Shown: in pieces, positions 41,136-50,700 of the stretch | Layout: each line of letters begins with the position of its first letter | Position numbering within the stretch: the stretch's first letter is position 1 | Origin: Nocardioides albus | GTDB lineage: Bacteria; Actinomycetota; Actinomycetes; Propionibacteriales; Nocardioidaceae | Reading direction: 5' to 3' | NCBI RefSeq assembly: GCF_014648255.1 | Contig: NZ_BMQT01000012.1 | Coordinates: 99,251 to 163,250, forward strand | Length of the DNA: 64,000 bases | The notes under the pieces: model-generated | Told to the model about the DNA's origin: nothing | The model's input: the letters and a program-made list of their open reading frames with translations, nothing else | Databases searched by the model: none | Translations under genes and position numbers: made by a program

Positions 41136-42086
41136 ATGGGACATGACGAGAGCCCGACCGCTCGGGCGCTGCTCACCCTCGAGCTGCTGCAGTCCTCCCC
41201 CGGCATCACCGCCGAACGGCTGGGCGAGCGACTGCGGGTCACCGAGCGCGCCGCCCGGCGCTACGTCGCCATCCTGCGGGAGGCCGGGATCCCGGTCGAG
41301 TCCGAGCGCGGCCCCTATGGCGGCTACCGCCTCGGCCGGGGGATGCGTACGCCGCTCATCTTCACCACCGCAGAGGCTCTCGGGCTGGTGATGGCCCTGC
41401 TCGACGGGCATCACGACATCGCCGACGCCACTGGCCCGGTCGGCAGCGCCGTCGGCAAGATCGGCAGAGTTCTCCCGGAGTCGCTGTCGCAGACGGTGGC
41501 TGCGGTGCGGCGTACGATCTCGGCGGTCCCGGACCCCAGCGCCGCGACCCCCGACCCGGACATCACCACCAGCCTGGTCCAGGCCTGCGACTCGCAGCGG
41601 CGGACCACCATCACCTACACGACCGAGAACGGCAACGAGCGGAAGATGGTCGTCGACCCGTGGGCGGTCGTCGTCCGTCACGCGCGCTGGTATCTGCTCT
41701 GCTGGTCGCACACCGCAGACGCGCGCCGGGTGCTCCGGGTCGACCGGATGAGTGCGGTCGACATCGAGGAGACAGACTTCGTACGTCCCGAGATCGATCC
41801 CGTCACCGAGGTCGAGGCGCATCTCGGTGAGGGCTGGGCCTACGCGGTCGAGGTCGTCTTCGACGCTCCGTTCGCGCAGGTCGACCGCTATCTCCCCCGC
41901 GTCCTCGGCCGCCTCGAGCCCACGGACGACGGTCGCTGCCGTCTCGTCGGAAGCACCAACAGCCCGGACTGGTACGCCCAAGAGCTGGCCCGTCGCGCCG
42001 TTCCCTTCCGCGTGGTCAAGGGCGACGAGGTACGCCGCTGCGTCGCCATCCTCGGTCAGCGACTCCTCGACGCCGCCCAGCGCTGA
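41136..42086 (+). CDS. WYL-domain helix-turn-helix regulator
   Basis: A 316-aa protein. HTH_11 winged helix at residues 8-60 (ALLTLELLQSSPGITAERLG, VTERAARRYVAILREAGIPV). WYL domain about 150-225, where the motif reads ARWYLLCWS. A C-terminal WCX extension (about 230-315) follows. WYL regulators sense nucleic-acid or other ligands. ATG 41136 is chosen. The gene is bracketed by the upstream and downstream arrays of the same 13-bp motif. Confidence 0.9.
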   Translation: MGHDESPTARALLTLELLQSSPGITAERLGERLRVTERAARRYVAILREAGIPVESERGPYGGYRLGRGMRTPLIFTTAEALGLVMALLDGHHDIADATGPVGSAVGKIGRVLPESLSQTVAAVRRTISAVPDPSAATPDPDITTSLVQACDSQRRTTITYTTENGNERKMVVDPWAVVVRHARWYLLCWSHTADARRVLRVDRMSAVDIEETDFVRPEIDPVTEVEAHLGEGWAYAVEVVFDAPFAQVDRYLPRVLGRLEPTDDGRCRLVGSTNSPDWYAQELARRAVPFRVVKGDEVRRCVAILGQRLLDAAQR

Positions 42087-42088
42087 CC

Positions 42089-42202
42089 GCCGAGACGTCA
42101 CCCGCGTCGGCCGAGATGGCACCGGGGTGACGTCTCGGCCGACGGGCGTGACGTCTCGGCCTACGGGTGTGACGTCTCGGCCTACGGGTGTGACGTCTCG
42201 AG
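42089..42202. repeat. Array of six 13-bp motifs, 21-bp spacing (downstream of WYL gene)
   Basis: GCCGAGACGTCAC (42089) and GCCGAGATGGCAC (42110) in one orientation, then GTGACGTCTCGGC at 42127, 42148, 42169 and GTGACGTCTCGAG at 42190 in the opposite one. Spacing is 21 bp within each orientation. The last copies overlap the 3' end of the convergent P450 gene. Confidence 0.8.
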
Positions 42203-43600
42203 TGGCCAGAGCAACCGGGCGGGAAGGTGCGAGTAGCCGCGAAGGATGCGCGTGGGATGGCGCTCGCGATCACCGACGAGCTCCAGGTCGGGGAAGCGCT
42301 CGAAGAGGAGACGGAGGCCGAGCTCGCCCTCCATCCGGGCCAGCGCGGCGCCGAGGCAGAAGTGACGGCCGCCGGAGAACGAGAGATGCTCGCGGGCGTT
42401 CTCCCGGGTGACGTCGAAGGTGTGCGGGTCGGCGAAGACCTTCGGATCGCGGTTGGCGGCGGCCAGCACGGTGTTGATGATCGTGCCGCGCGGGATCTCC
42501 TGACCGGCGATGGTCGAGTTCCGGCGCGCGACCCGGCCGGTGAGCAGCACGGGCGGGTCGAGCCGCAGGATCTCGTCCGCCGCGTTCGACCACAGCTCGG
42601 GCCGTGCCCGAAGGATCTCGAGCTGGTCGGGGTTGTCGTTGAGCAGCGCGATGCCGTTGCCGATCAGGTTCACGGTGGTCTCGAAGCCCGCTGCGAAAAC
42701 CAGACCGGCGATGGCCCGCAGCTCCTTGTCGCTGAGCCGATCGCCGTCGTCGCGGAGCGCGACGAGCTGGCTGAGCAGGTCGTCGCCGGGGTGCTCCGCG
42801 AGATAGGCCAGGTGGCCGCGCAACCAGGTGTCGAACTCCTCCAGCGAGGCTTCCATCTCCCGGAACGTCCGCCAGTCCAGCCCGATGTCGAGGCTCAGCG
42901 CCGCGCCCTTGCCGAGCTCGAGCATCCGTTCGCGCAGCTCGACAGGGACTCCCAGCACCTCGGAGATCACCGTGATCGGCAGCAGCCCGCAGTAACGGGT
43001 GACCAGGTCGACGCTCATCCTCGAGGCGGCGGCTTCCTCCTCGATGTCGTCGAGCAGATCCGCGGCGATCTGCGCGGTGCGGTCGCGGAGTTTCTCGACC
43101 GCCCGCACGGTGAAGACGCGGGTGACCAGCTTGCGATAACGGGTGTGCTCCGGCGGTTCGGTCGCGAGCAGCGACGGCGGCTGGAGCGGAGCGAACACGT
43201 CGCTGGCCGACCAGGTCGCCGCCCGCGCCAGCAGACCGGTGCCCGACTCGTCGGGGGCGAAAAACCCGGTGACGAAGTCGTTGCTGGTCAGCACCTCCTT
43301 GATGACCTCGTGATCGACCGCGAGATGGCTGAATCCGCCCTGATAGAGCGGCCCACGCGCGCGGAACTCCTCGAACAAGTCGACCAGGTCGAAGGTGTGC
43401 GACCCGGGCCCGCTCAGGATCAGGTCCCCCTGCAGGTCTCCCTTCCGGGCGGACCGGACGATGGCAGTACGCGGCAACCCATGCCCCAGCGCCCAGCGCA
43501 CCCCCTGCTTGGCGGTGCGCTCCGCCGTCCCCAGCGTCCGGCCCAGCGTCCGTCCGGCAAGCGTACGAGCGCCGACGGGCGGCGTGATCTTGAGCGGCAT
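42182..43600 (-). CDS. Cytochrome P450
   Basis: A 472-aa heme monooxygenase. I-helix oxygen-binding motif AGFETT, ExxR in DEILRLDPP, heme loop FSGGRHFCLG with cysteine ligand C415. ATG 43600 follows GGAGG. An N-terminal extension of about 55 residues precedes the P450 core, with no membrane anchor, so it is a soluble bacterial type needing ferredoxin partners not encoded here. The last residues (ETSHP) and TAG stop are written by the 21-bp motif array. Substrate unknown. Confidence 0.94.
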   Translation of the reverse strand: MPLKITPPVGARTLAGRTLGRTLGTAERTAKQGVRWALGHGLPRTAIVRSARKGDLQGDLILSGPGSHTFDLVDLFEEFRARGPLYQGGFSHLAVDHEVIKEVLTSNDFVTGFFAPDESGTGLLARAATWSASDVFAPLQPPSLLATEPPEHTRYRKLVTRVFTVRAVEKLRDRTAQIAADLLDDIEEEAAASRMSVDLVTRYCGLLPITVISEVLGVPVELRERMLELGKGAALSLDIGLDWRTFREMEASLEEFDTWLRGHLAYLAEHPGDDLLSQLVALRDDGDRLSDKELRAIAGLVFAAGFETTVNLIGNGIALLNDNPDQLEILRARPELWSNAADEILRLDPPVLLTGRVARRNSTIAGQEIPRGTIINTVLAAANRDPKVFADPHTFDVTRENAREHLSFSGGRHFCLGAALARMEGELGLRLLFERFPDLELVGDRERHPTRILRGYSHLPARLLWPLETSHP

Positions 43601-43696
43601 GCGAGACCTCCGAGGCGCAGGAACACGTTCTCATGCAGCGTACGCCGCACCGGAGGCCGCCACATCCGACCGTGGTAGCAATTCAGCCCCGGCAGG

Positions 43697-44944
43697 TCAG
43701 CGCCGGATGAACTCCCGATCGCCCCGGGGCCAGGAGTGCGTGTAGCCGGTGACCTTCGTGGCGCCCTCGACCCGGACGCTCCACTCGGCGTGCCCCGAGG
43801 CGACCGGCTTGACCACGACGAGCTGGTTGGGCTCGGTGATCGTGACCGTACGCGTGAACCGTTCCGGCGCGCCCCACGGGTCCATCGCGATGTCGGCGGT
43901 CACCGGAAGCCTGCTGGCGTCGATCCGCAGACCGATGGCCTCGGTCATCGCAATCGCCTTCACCGACAACTTCCTGGTGGGCGCGGTCTCGGCCTCGGGC
44001 TTCTTGGTCGCCTTGGGCGTCGGCGTCGGGGTCGGGGTCGGCGTCGGTTCGACAGCGACCGAGGACGGCGGCGCACTCGGCGAGGTCGCCTCGGACGGTG
44101 CCTCGATGACCTCGTCGCTAGCCCCGGCGCTGGGCGCAGACTGCTCGCTCTGCGGCTCCTTCTTGTCGGCGGAGTCCGCGTCGGAACCGGTCACGACGCC
44201 GCGTACGACCTCGTAGACCAGGATCAGCAGGAGTACGCCGGCCACGACCAGCACCACCCGACCGCGACGCGTCATCCGGGAGCGCCGGTACGGACCCGGT
44301 TCGGTGTGGTGCAGCGGCACCAACGGCCCGGGCGATCTCTCGGAGACGGGCTCTGCGACAAGCACGTCTTCCCGGTCTGGAGCCCGGTCTGGAGCCTGGT
44401 CTGGAGCCTGGTCTGGAGCCTGGTCCGGCTCCGGGTCTGACTCCGGCTCAGTGATCAGCTCGGGAATCAGCACGGGAGCCGGCGGCGGCACCGTGGGCGG
44501 CGCAGGATCGGGCTCCGGCTCAGGCTCCGGTTCACGTTCCGGTTCAGCCGGCTCGGCAACAGGCGCCGGCACCGCCAGGACGGGCGGCACGTACGGCTCG
44601 GGCTCTGCCACCGGCTCGTCGACAGCCTGGACGACCGTCGGCGCCGCTGCGGCGGGGAGCCAGGCTGCGCCGGGGACCACGTCGGGCGAGAGATAGCCCC
44701 CGAAGACCTCGAGCGTCTCGACGTCGGTGACCTGACCGTCGGGATGGACGAGCATCCGGACCCGGGCCTCGTCGTCGGTGGCGACGACCTGGACGGGCTT
44801 GCGGCTCGGGCCGGCGAGCTGATCTCGCACGGCACGTATGCCTGCCTGGTGCGGGTCCTCTCCCCATGGACGATCCACCACCAAGCCGTTGAGCGTCGTC
44901 ACCCCGCGATTGACGGAGAGGATGGCTGTCTGCTTCCGGGCCAT
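43697..44944 (-). CDS. Single-pass membrane protein with Pro/Glu-rich linker, unknown
   Basis: A 415-aa protein. Residues 1-100 form a globular cytoplasmic domain (TAILSVNRGVTTLNGLVVDR, VQVVATDDEARVRMLVHPDG). A Pro/Glu/Asp-rich region follows, including a repeated APDQ/APDR stretch. One helix near 230-255 (VVLVVAGVLLLILVYEVVRGVV), a Ser/Thr/Pro linker with PTPTPTPTPTP, and an external domain of about 95 residues (TRKLSVKAIAMTEAIG to the end) complete it. No family was recognised; the layout resembles envelope-spanning structural or secretion-linked proteins. Confidence 0.75.
   Translation of the reverse strand: MARKQTAILSVNRGVTTLNGLVVDRPWGEDPHQAGIRAVRDQLAGPSRKPVQVVATDDEARVRMLVHPDGQVTDVETLEVFGGYLSPDVVPGAAWLPAAAAPTVVQAVDEPVAEPEPYVPPVLAVPAPVAEPAEPEREPEPEPEPDPAPPTVPPPAPVLIPELITEPESDPEPDQAPDQAPDQAPDRAPDREDVLVAEPVSERSPGPLVPLHHTEPGPYRRSRMTRRGRVVLVVAGVLLLILVYEVVRGVVTGSDADSADKKEPQSEQSAPSAGASDEVIEAPSEATSPSAPPSSVAVEPTPTPTPTPTPKATKKPEAETAPTRKLSVKAIAMTEAIGLRIDASRLPVTADIAMDPWGAPERFTRTVTITEPNQLVVVKPVASGHAEWSVRVEGATKVTGYTHSWPRGDREFIRR
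44374..44421. repeat. Four 12-bp tandem units within coding sequence
   Basis: GGTCTGGAGCC(C/T) is repeated four times without a gap, encoding the APDQ/APDR units of the protein on the minus strand. In-frame expansion is possible. Confidence 0.8.
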
Positions 44945-45103
44945 CAGCGGCCTCCGGAAGGGTCATTGCACACGTGTGGGGGTCCTCGTGGTGGGGGAAG
45001 CGGACAAGGGCTCGGAAAGTGTGTCGGTCAAGCCTCATCGGGGCAACTCACACGCGCCGCCCGCGCGCACCATTTACTGTGTCGTCAGACTGGTCGGATC
45101 GTG

Positions 45104-45826
45104 TCAGGCGACCTCTCGGACCCTGTCCTCTCGGAAATCGTCGAGCATCTCCACGGCGATCTCGTTCGCAGCACGGATCTCGTCCTCGCCGACACCGCAG
45201 ATCCGCAGGCACGAGGCCGCGATCGCCCACGCCTCCGGGCACGAGATCCGCCGGACCGGGTCCTCGGTGCGCATGTTGATGACGCCTTCGACCTGCTGGA
45301 TGAGCATGTTGCCCAGCTGCTTCAGGCTGACCGCCGACAGCACGGTCTCGGTGGCCACCCTGCTGGCCAGATCGGCGTAGGCAGCCACAAGCGTGTCGTG
45401 CTCCTTGCGGAAGTCGACATAGACGTCTTCGTTGGTCACGTCCGGCAACAGATAGAGCATGCCGACGTTGTGCGGCACGTCCGCAAGAGTGCGTACATCG
45501 ACGAGAACGAGCAGATAAAGAGCTGTCTCGAAGCTCAGCGGCGGCACCTGGTTGAGGATCTTCTCGACCTTGTCCGTGGTCGGCCGGACCGTGGTGCGGA
45601 GCAGCTCGACGAGGATCTCGTCCTTGCCGGCGAAGTGGTAGTAGAGAGAGGCCTGGCGGATGCCGACATGGTCGGCGATCTCGCGGGTGGAGGTCGCCGC
45701 AAAGCCCTGGGACACGAAGAGTTTCGCAGCGGCTTCGAGGATCTGCTCACGTGGTGAGGCGGTGCCCGAATCGGGCACATGCCTGGGGCGGCCGGGCCGA
45801 GAACGCCTAGTTGTCATGTACGTCAT
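45104..45826 (-). CDS. TetR family regulator (guanidine/urea locus)
   Basis: A 240-aa TetR protein. HTH at about 25-70 (REQILEAAAKLFVSQGFAAT, REIADHVGIRQASLYYHFAGKDEIL). ATG 45826 is set by GGAGGG upstream; ATG 45817 is possible. It lies 218 bp downstream of the allophanate hydrolase gene on the same strand with its own promoter region. It is the best candidate to bind the two related palindromes in the leader of the operon (53090-53110 and 53333-53353), by association only. Confidence 0.88.
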   Translation of the reverse strand: MTYMTTRRSRPGRPRHVPDSGTASPREQILEAAAKLFVSQGFAATSTREIADHVGIRQASLYYHFAGKDEILVELLRTTVRPTTDKVEKILNQVPPLSFETALYLLVLVDVRTLADVPHNVGMLYLLPDVTNEDVYVDFRKEHDTLVAAYADLASRVATETVLSAVSLKQLGNMLIQQVEGVINMRTEDPVRRISCPEAWAIAASCLRICGVGEDEIRAANEIAVEMLDDFREDRVREVA

Positions 45827-45847
45827 CTAAGCGCCCTCCCGAGTTTC

Positions 45848-45876
45848 GGGGAAGATTCGAAAGAGTCTTCTTCCCC
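45848..45876. promoter_or_regulatory. Inverted repeat between TetR and allophanate hydrolase genes
   Basis: GGGGAAGA (45848-45855) is mirrored by TCTTCCCC (45869-45876). It may be an operator of the TetR gene (start 22 bp away). Nothing else is seen in 45827-46044. Confidence 0.4.
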
Positions 45877-46044
45877 TAGAGAATAGAGCCGAAAGTCCCG
45901 CCGGAAGGTTGATATCGCTGGTAACAAACGGTATGGCACAGCAACCTCCCGGACGATGAATTCCGACAGCATCCCGTCCAGTGTGACCGCAAGTCATAGA
46001 TCTGCACAGGATCGTGTTCCATCAGAGGGAATGGCCCTTTCCGA

Positions 46045-47727
46045 TCAGCGATAGCGGCGCCATCCTCCGTACGACGAGATATCGGCGGCCCCCTCGACAG
46101 CGAACGGCTCGACCAGAAAGCCGGAGACCTCCGAGCCATCGGCCAACCCGACCTTTCCGATGGCCATCGGAGCAGGTACGCCGCCCACGAACGCCCCGAA
46201 GCTCGCGGCCGGGACGCGCCAGAGCTCGCCCTCGATCCGCACCCCGGCCCCGCGAGGGCCCACCCGGACGAGGCCGGGCTTGGGCGGCACCGTGTCCAAC
46301 GCGAACAGCCGGTAGTCGGCCGAGGTCGCGGCCGGGCGCAGCAGCGTCGCGCCGGCCTCCACCAGCTGGTGGTTGAGCGGCATCCCCGACAGATGGGCGC
46401 CCACCACGAAGAGATCGACACTCGGGCTGAGCAGCGCGTGGCCGAGCGCCGCCAGGGTGCGGTCGCTTCCAGCGGCCCCGGTCAGCATCACCCCGAACGG
46501 CAGCCCGTCGACCTGGCCGGCCGGGACCGCGAGCGAGGCCATGTCGAGCAGGTTCGCGAAGTTCGTGTAGCGGCCGAGGCGGGCGTTGGCGCCGACCGGA
46601 TCGTCCGCCACTTCCAACAGGGTCGGATGCCAGGTCGTCGTCGGCGTCAGCAGCGCCGAGCAGCCGGCGAGCGCCGCTCTCCCCTCGGCCCCGAGGCGCG
46701 CCAGGACGGCCACGTCGCGCGCCCAGACGGCTGCAGTGGCCGATGCCCCGGCGAGGACGATCTCCGTGACCGTCGGGTCCAGGCCGGTCCCCACGAGGTC
46801 GCGGTTGGCTTCGAGGTGGGAGCCGACCGCGGCGTACCTCTCGGCGACGAAGGCGCCCTCGTAGAGCAGCCTGGCGGCCTCGAGCAACGGAGAGATGTCG
46901 ACCTCGACGACCTCGACCCCGGCAGAGGCCAGCCGCGCGACCGTCCCCTGGAAGGCGGCTGCCCACCCCGGGGCGAGCCCGTCGAGATGCTCGCCGGTCG
47001 GCACGGCCACCCTCGGCACCGGCGGCGGTCCGGCGCCCGGCGGCAGCGTACGAGACAACGGGTCCGCAGGATCGGGACCAGCCATCAGCTCCGCCGCCGC
47101 CCGCGCAGACCCGAGATCGCGGGCGAAGACGGTGACGCAGTCGAGCGTGTAGCAGGCGGGTACGACGCCGGTGACCGGAACCAGCCCGCGCGACGGCTTC
47201 ACACCGACGATGCCGTTGAGCGCCGCCGGCACGCGGCCGGAGCCCGCGGTGTCGGTCCCCAGCGCGAGGTCGACCAGCCCGAGGGCGACCGCGACCGCCG
47301 ACCCCGACGAGGACCCGCCCGAGATCCGGTTCGGGTCCCAGGCGTTGCGGACCGCTCCGTACGGGCTGCGGGTGCCGACCAGCCCGGTCGCGAACTGGTC
47401 CAGGTTGGTCTTCCCCACGACCAGCGCCCCGGCCGCCCGCAGCCGGGCGACCGCGGTGGCGTCAGCCGTGGGCCGATACGCGAACGAGGGTGCGCCTGCG
47501 GTCGTCGGCAGGCCGCACACATCGATGTTGTCCTTGACCGCCAGCAGGCGGCCGGCCAACGGCAAGACCTCGCCGCCGGCCACCTTCGCGTCGATCGCGG
47601 CGGCCTCCTCGAGCAGCTCGTCCCGCGTACGCAGCGAGATCCAGATCTCCGGGCGGTCCGATGTCTCGATCCGGTCGAGGGCCGCGGTGGCGCGGGCGAC
47701 CGCGCCACCCGGGAGCGAGTGGATCAA
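46045..47727 (-). CDS. atzF: Allophanate hydrolase
   Basis: A 560-aa amidase-signature enzyme with a C-terminal extension. The catalytic set is visible: K65 (AVKDNID), cis-Ser in SGGSSSGS (136-143) and nucleophile Ser163 in TDTAGSGR. Residues about 440-560 form the extra domain of AtzF-type enzymes. It converts allophanate to ammonia and carbon dioxide (via carboxycarbamate). The TTG start overlaps the carboxylase stop (TTGA), so it is the last gene of the coupled operon. Confidence 0.93.
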   Translation of the reverse strand: MIHSLPGGAVARATAALDRIETSDRPEIWISLRTRDELLEEAAAIDAKVAGGEVLPLAGRLLAVKDNIDVCGLPTTAGAPSFAYRPTADATAVARLRAAGALVVGKTNLDQFATGLVGTRSPYGAVRNAWDPNRISGGSSSGSAVAVALGLVDLALGTDTAGSGRVPAALNGIVGVKPSRGLVPVTGVVPACYTLDCVTVFARDLGSARAAAELMAGPDPADPLSRTLPPGAGPPPVPRVAVPTGEHLDGLAPGWAAAFQGTVARLASAGVEVVEVDISPLLEAARLLYEGAFVAERYAAVGSHLEANRDLVGTGLDPTVTEIVLAGASATAAVWARDVAVLARLGAEGRAALAGCSALLTPTTTWHPTLLEVADDPVGANARLGRYTNFANLLDMASLAVPAGQVDGLPFGVMLTGAAGSDRTLAALGHALLSPSVDLFVVGAHLSGMPLNHQLVEAGATLLRPAATSADYRLFALDTVPPKPGLVRVGPRGAGVRIEGELWRVPAASFGAFVGGVPAPMAIGKVGLADGSEVSGFLVEPFAVEGAADISSYGGWRRYR

Positions 47728-50700
47728 GGCCTGGCCCCCTCGACCGGCCGCACCGCGGCGATGACCTGCCCCGGGGCGATCTGCTCGCCCGGCCTCACGT
47801 AGAGCTCGACCACCTCGCCCGCGACCGGTATCGGGACGCTCGCCTCCATCTTCATCGCCTCGACGACCATCAACGGGGCATCCTGCGTCAGCCTCTCCCC
47901 GCGGCTCGCGACCATCTTCCAGACGGTCGAGGTGAACGGAGCGGTCACCTGCACGCAGCCGTCCGGCACCTCGACCTCCGACGGTTCGCCGCGCGCATCG
48001 ATGCGGTCGCAGATGTCGAACTCCCCCGCCTCCTTCCAGCGCTCGCGCTCCTCCTCGAAGGCGGCCGACTGCTGGTCGCGGAAGGCCCCGATCGAGTCCG
48101 CGTTGGCGGTCAGGAAGCGGTCGTACTCCTTGATCGAGAAGGTGCCCTCCTCGGTCTCGAACTCACCGCGGCCGGCGTCGACCTCCGCCCGCAGCTCCAG
48201 GAGCTCGTCGGCGGAGACCGGATACCACTCGATCCGGTCGAAGAACCGCAGCGCCCACGGGTCGTCGTGGAAGAGCCCGCCCGCGGTCGTCGACCGCCGA
48301 AAACGGTTGAAGACCTGCGTGGTGCGCCCGACGAGCTGATACCCGCCCGGCCCCTCCATCCCGTAGATGCACAGGTACGCGCCGCCGATTCCGACCGAGT
48401 TCTCCGCCGTCCACGTCCGTGCCGGGTTGTACTTCGTGGTCACCAGCCGGTGCCGCGGGTCCAGCGGCGTCGCCACCGGCGCACCCAGATAGACGTCCCC
48501 GAGCCCGAGAACCAGGTACGACGCGTCGAAGACCGTCCGGTAGACCTCCTCGACCGAGGCGAGCCCGTTGATCCGGCGGATGAACTCGATGTTCCACGGC
48601 GCCCACGGCGCATCGTCGCGTACGCCGGCGGTGTAGCGCTCGATGGCCTCCCGGGTCGCGGGGTCGTCCCAGGAGAGCGGCAGCCGCACCCGTCGCGAGG
48701 GCACGGTCAGCTCCGAGGTGGCCGGCAGATCCTCCTCCAGCTCGCGCAGCAGCCCCGCGACCTGACCGGCGCGCAGGACCGTGGAGTCGGTGTGGACCTG
48801 CAGGGAGCGGATCCCCGGCGTGACGTCGATGATGCCCGCAGGCGCATGCTCGGCGAGCGCCGACTGCAGCGCGTGCACCCGCATCCGGAGACCCAGGTCG
48901 AGAGTCATCGGCCCGTACTCGACCAGCACGGAGTTGTCCCCGCTGCGCCGGTAGGTGACCTCCGGTCGCTCCGGAGTCCCGGGCAACCCGCCGAGGACGC
49001 CGTCGTCGCCGTCGCCGGCCGCGCCGTCCAGCACCGTCAAGGAGGCACGGTGATCGACCAGGCCCGCGGCCCTGTCCTCACGCACCGGCACGAACCGCAC
49101 CGCGTCTCCGGGCCGCAGCTGCCCGATCTTCCACAGCTCACCGCTGGCGACCACCGCCGGACAGACGAAGCCGCCCAGCGACGGCCCGTCGGGGCCGAGG
49201 ATGATCGGGGTGTCGCCGGTGAAGTCGAGCGACCCCACCGTGTAGGGGGTGTCGTGGATGTTCGAGGGATGCAGCCCGGCCTCGCCGCCGTCGGCGCGCG
49301 CCCAGGTCGGCTTCGGCCCGATCAGGCGTACGCCGGTGCGAGCCGAGTTGTGGTGCACCCGGTAGCTGGCCGAGTAGAGCTGGTCCAGGTCCGATCGGGT
49401 GAAGAACTCCGGGGCGCCGTGCGGCCCCTCGGTGACACCGATCTCCCAGCTGTTGGTCAGAGCCGGCCGCCGCGACGCCGGCGTCGCCGCGGGCTGCGCC
49501 TCCGGGTCGATCGCCGTCCCCGGACGGAGCACGTCGCCACGTTGGAGCGTACGTCCGGCGTGCCCGCCGAACCCGCCGAGCGTGAACGTCGAGGCACTGC
49601 CCAGATACTCAGGGACGTCCAGGCCGCCCCGGACCGCGATGTAGGCCCGCAGACCCGGCCCGTCGGTGCGGCCCAGCGTCAAGGTGGACCCCGCCGGGAG
49701 CTCGAGCGGCTCCCACTGCGGGGCCGGGACGCCGTCGACGCTGACCGGCATGGGCGCCCCGGTCACGCAGACGACCGCAGGATCGGAGAAGAGCAGCGTC
49801 GGTCCACCGGACGTGGTCCGGCCGGTGGCCAGCGGCACCGTGACCTCGAGCCCCGGAGCGCCCCGGTGGTTGCCGACCGCCAGATTGGCCTCGGCGAAGG
49901 AGACCGAGTCGAACGGACCCGATGGCGGCACACCGACCTGCCAGTAGCCCACCCGGCCGGGGAGGTCCTGGACGGTGGTGAGCACTCCCGGGTCGAGGAC
50001 GTCGATCCGCGGGTCAGGGTCGCCGCCCCGGCCCTGCTTGGCGCGTTCGGCCAGGGTCGAGGTCGAGTGAGTGGCCGAACGGAGCTCGGCGAAGGTCGTC
50101 ATCGCGCGCAGCGCCGAGAGGTTGGTGACGATCCCGTCGATCCGGGTCTGCGCGAGCGCGGAGCCCAGCGTGTCCAGCGCCTCGTCGCGGGTCGAGCCGG
50201 TGGCGATCACCTTGGCGAGCAGCGGGTCGTAGTGGGGTGAGACCTCGAGCCCGCTCTCGATCCACGAGTCCACTCGGACGGTGTCGGTCGGCTCCGGCAG
50301 GACCGCCCGCGTGACCAGACCGGACGACGGCATCGAGTCCTTGGCCGGATCCTCGGCGTAGACGCGTGCTTCGACGGCGTACGCCTGGGGTGCAGGGCAC
50401 TTGCGGAAGAGCTCGTCGGGCAGGGCCGTGACGCCGTCGCGGGCCAGCCGCAGCATGAGCGCGACGATGTCCAGACGCGTGGTCGAGCTCGTCGACACCA
50501 CCTGCTCGGTGACGGCGTGCTCGACCTGGAGACGCGTGTTCATCTCCAGGAAGGAGACCCGTTCGCGGACCGGGTCGTAGACGAACTCGACGGTCCCGGC
50601 CGAGCGGTAGGAGACCGACTTGGCGAGCTGGCGCGCGGAGTCGTGCAGGACGGTCCGGACGTGCTCGGGGAGCGCCGGCGCCGGCGCCTCCTCGATCACC

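Noticed and set aside
41037..42202. CRISPR array
   Set aside because: Units are 13 bp on a 21-bp pitch with mostly similar spacers and mixed orientation, too short for CRISPR, and no cas genes are near.
45759..45780. Palindrome GTGCCCGA-a-TCGGGCAC as operator
   Set aside because: It lies inside the coding start of the TetR gene and is explained by its PDSG codons; no sister site was found.
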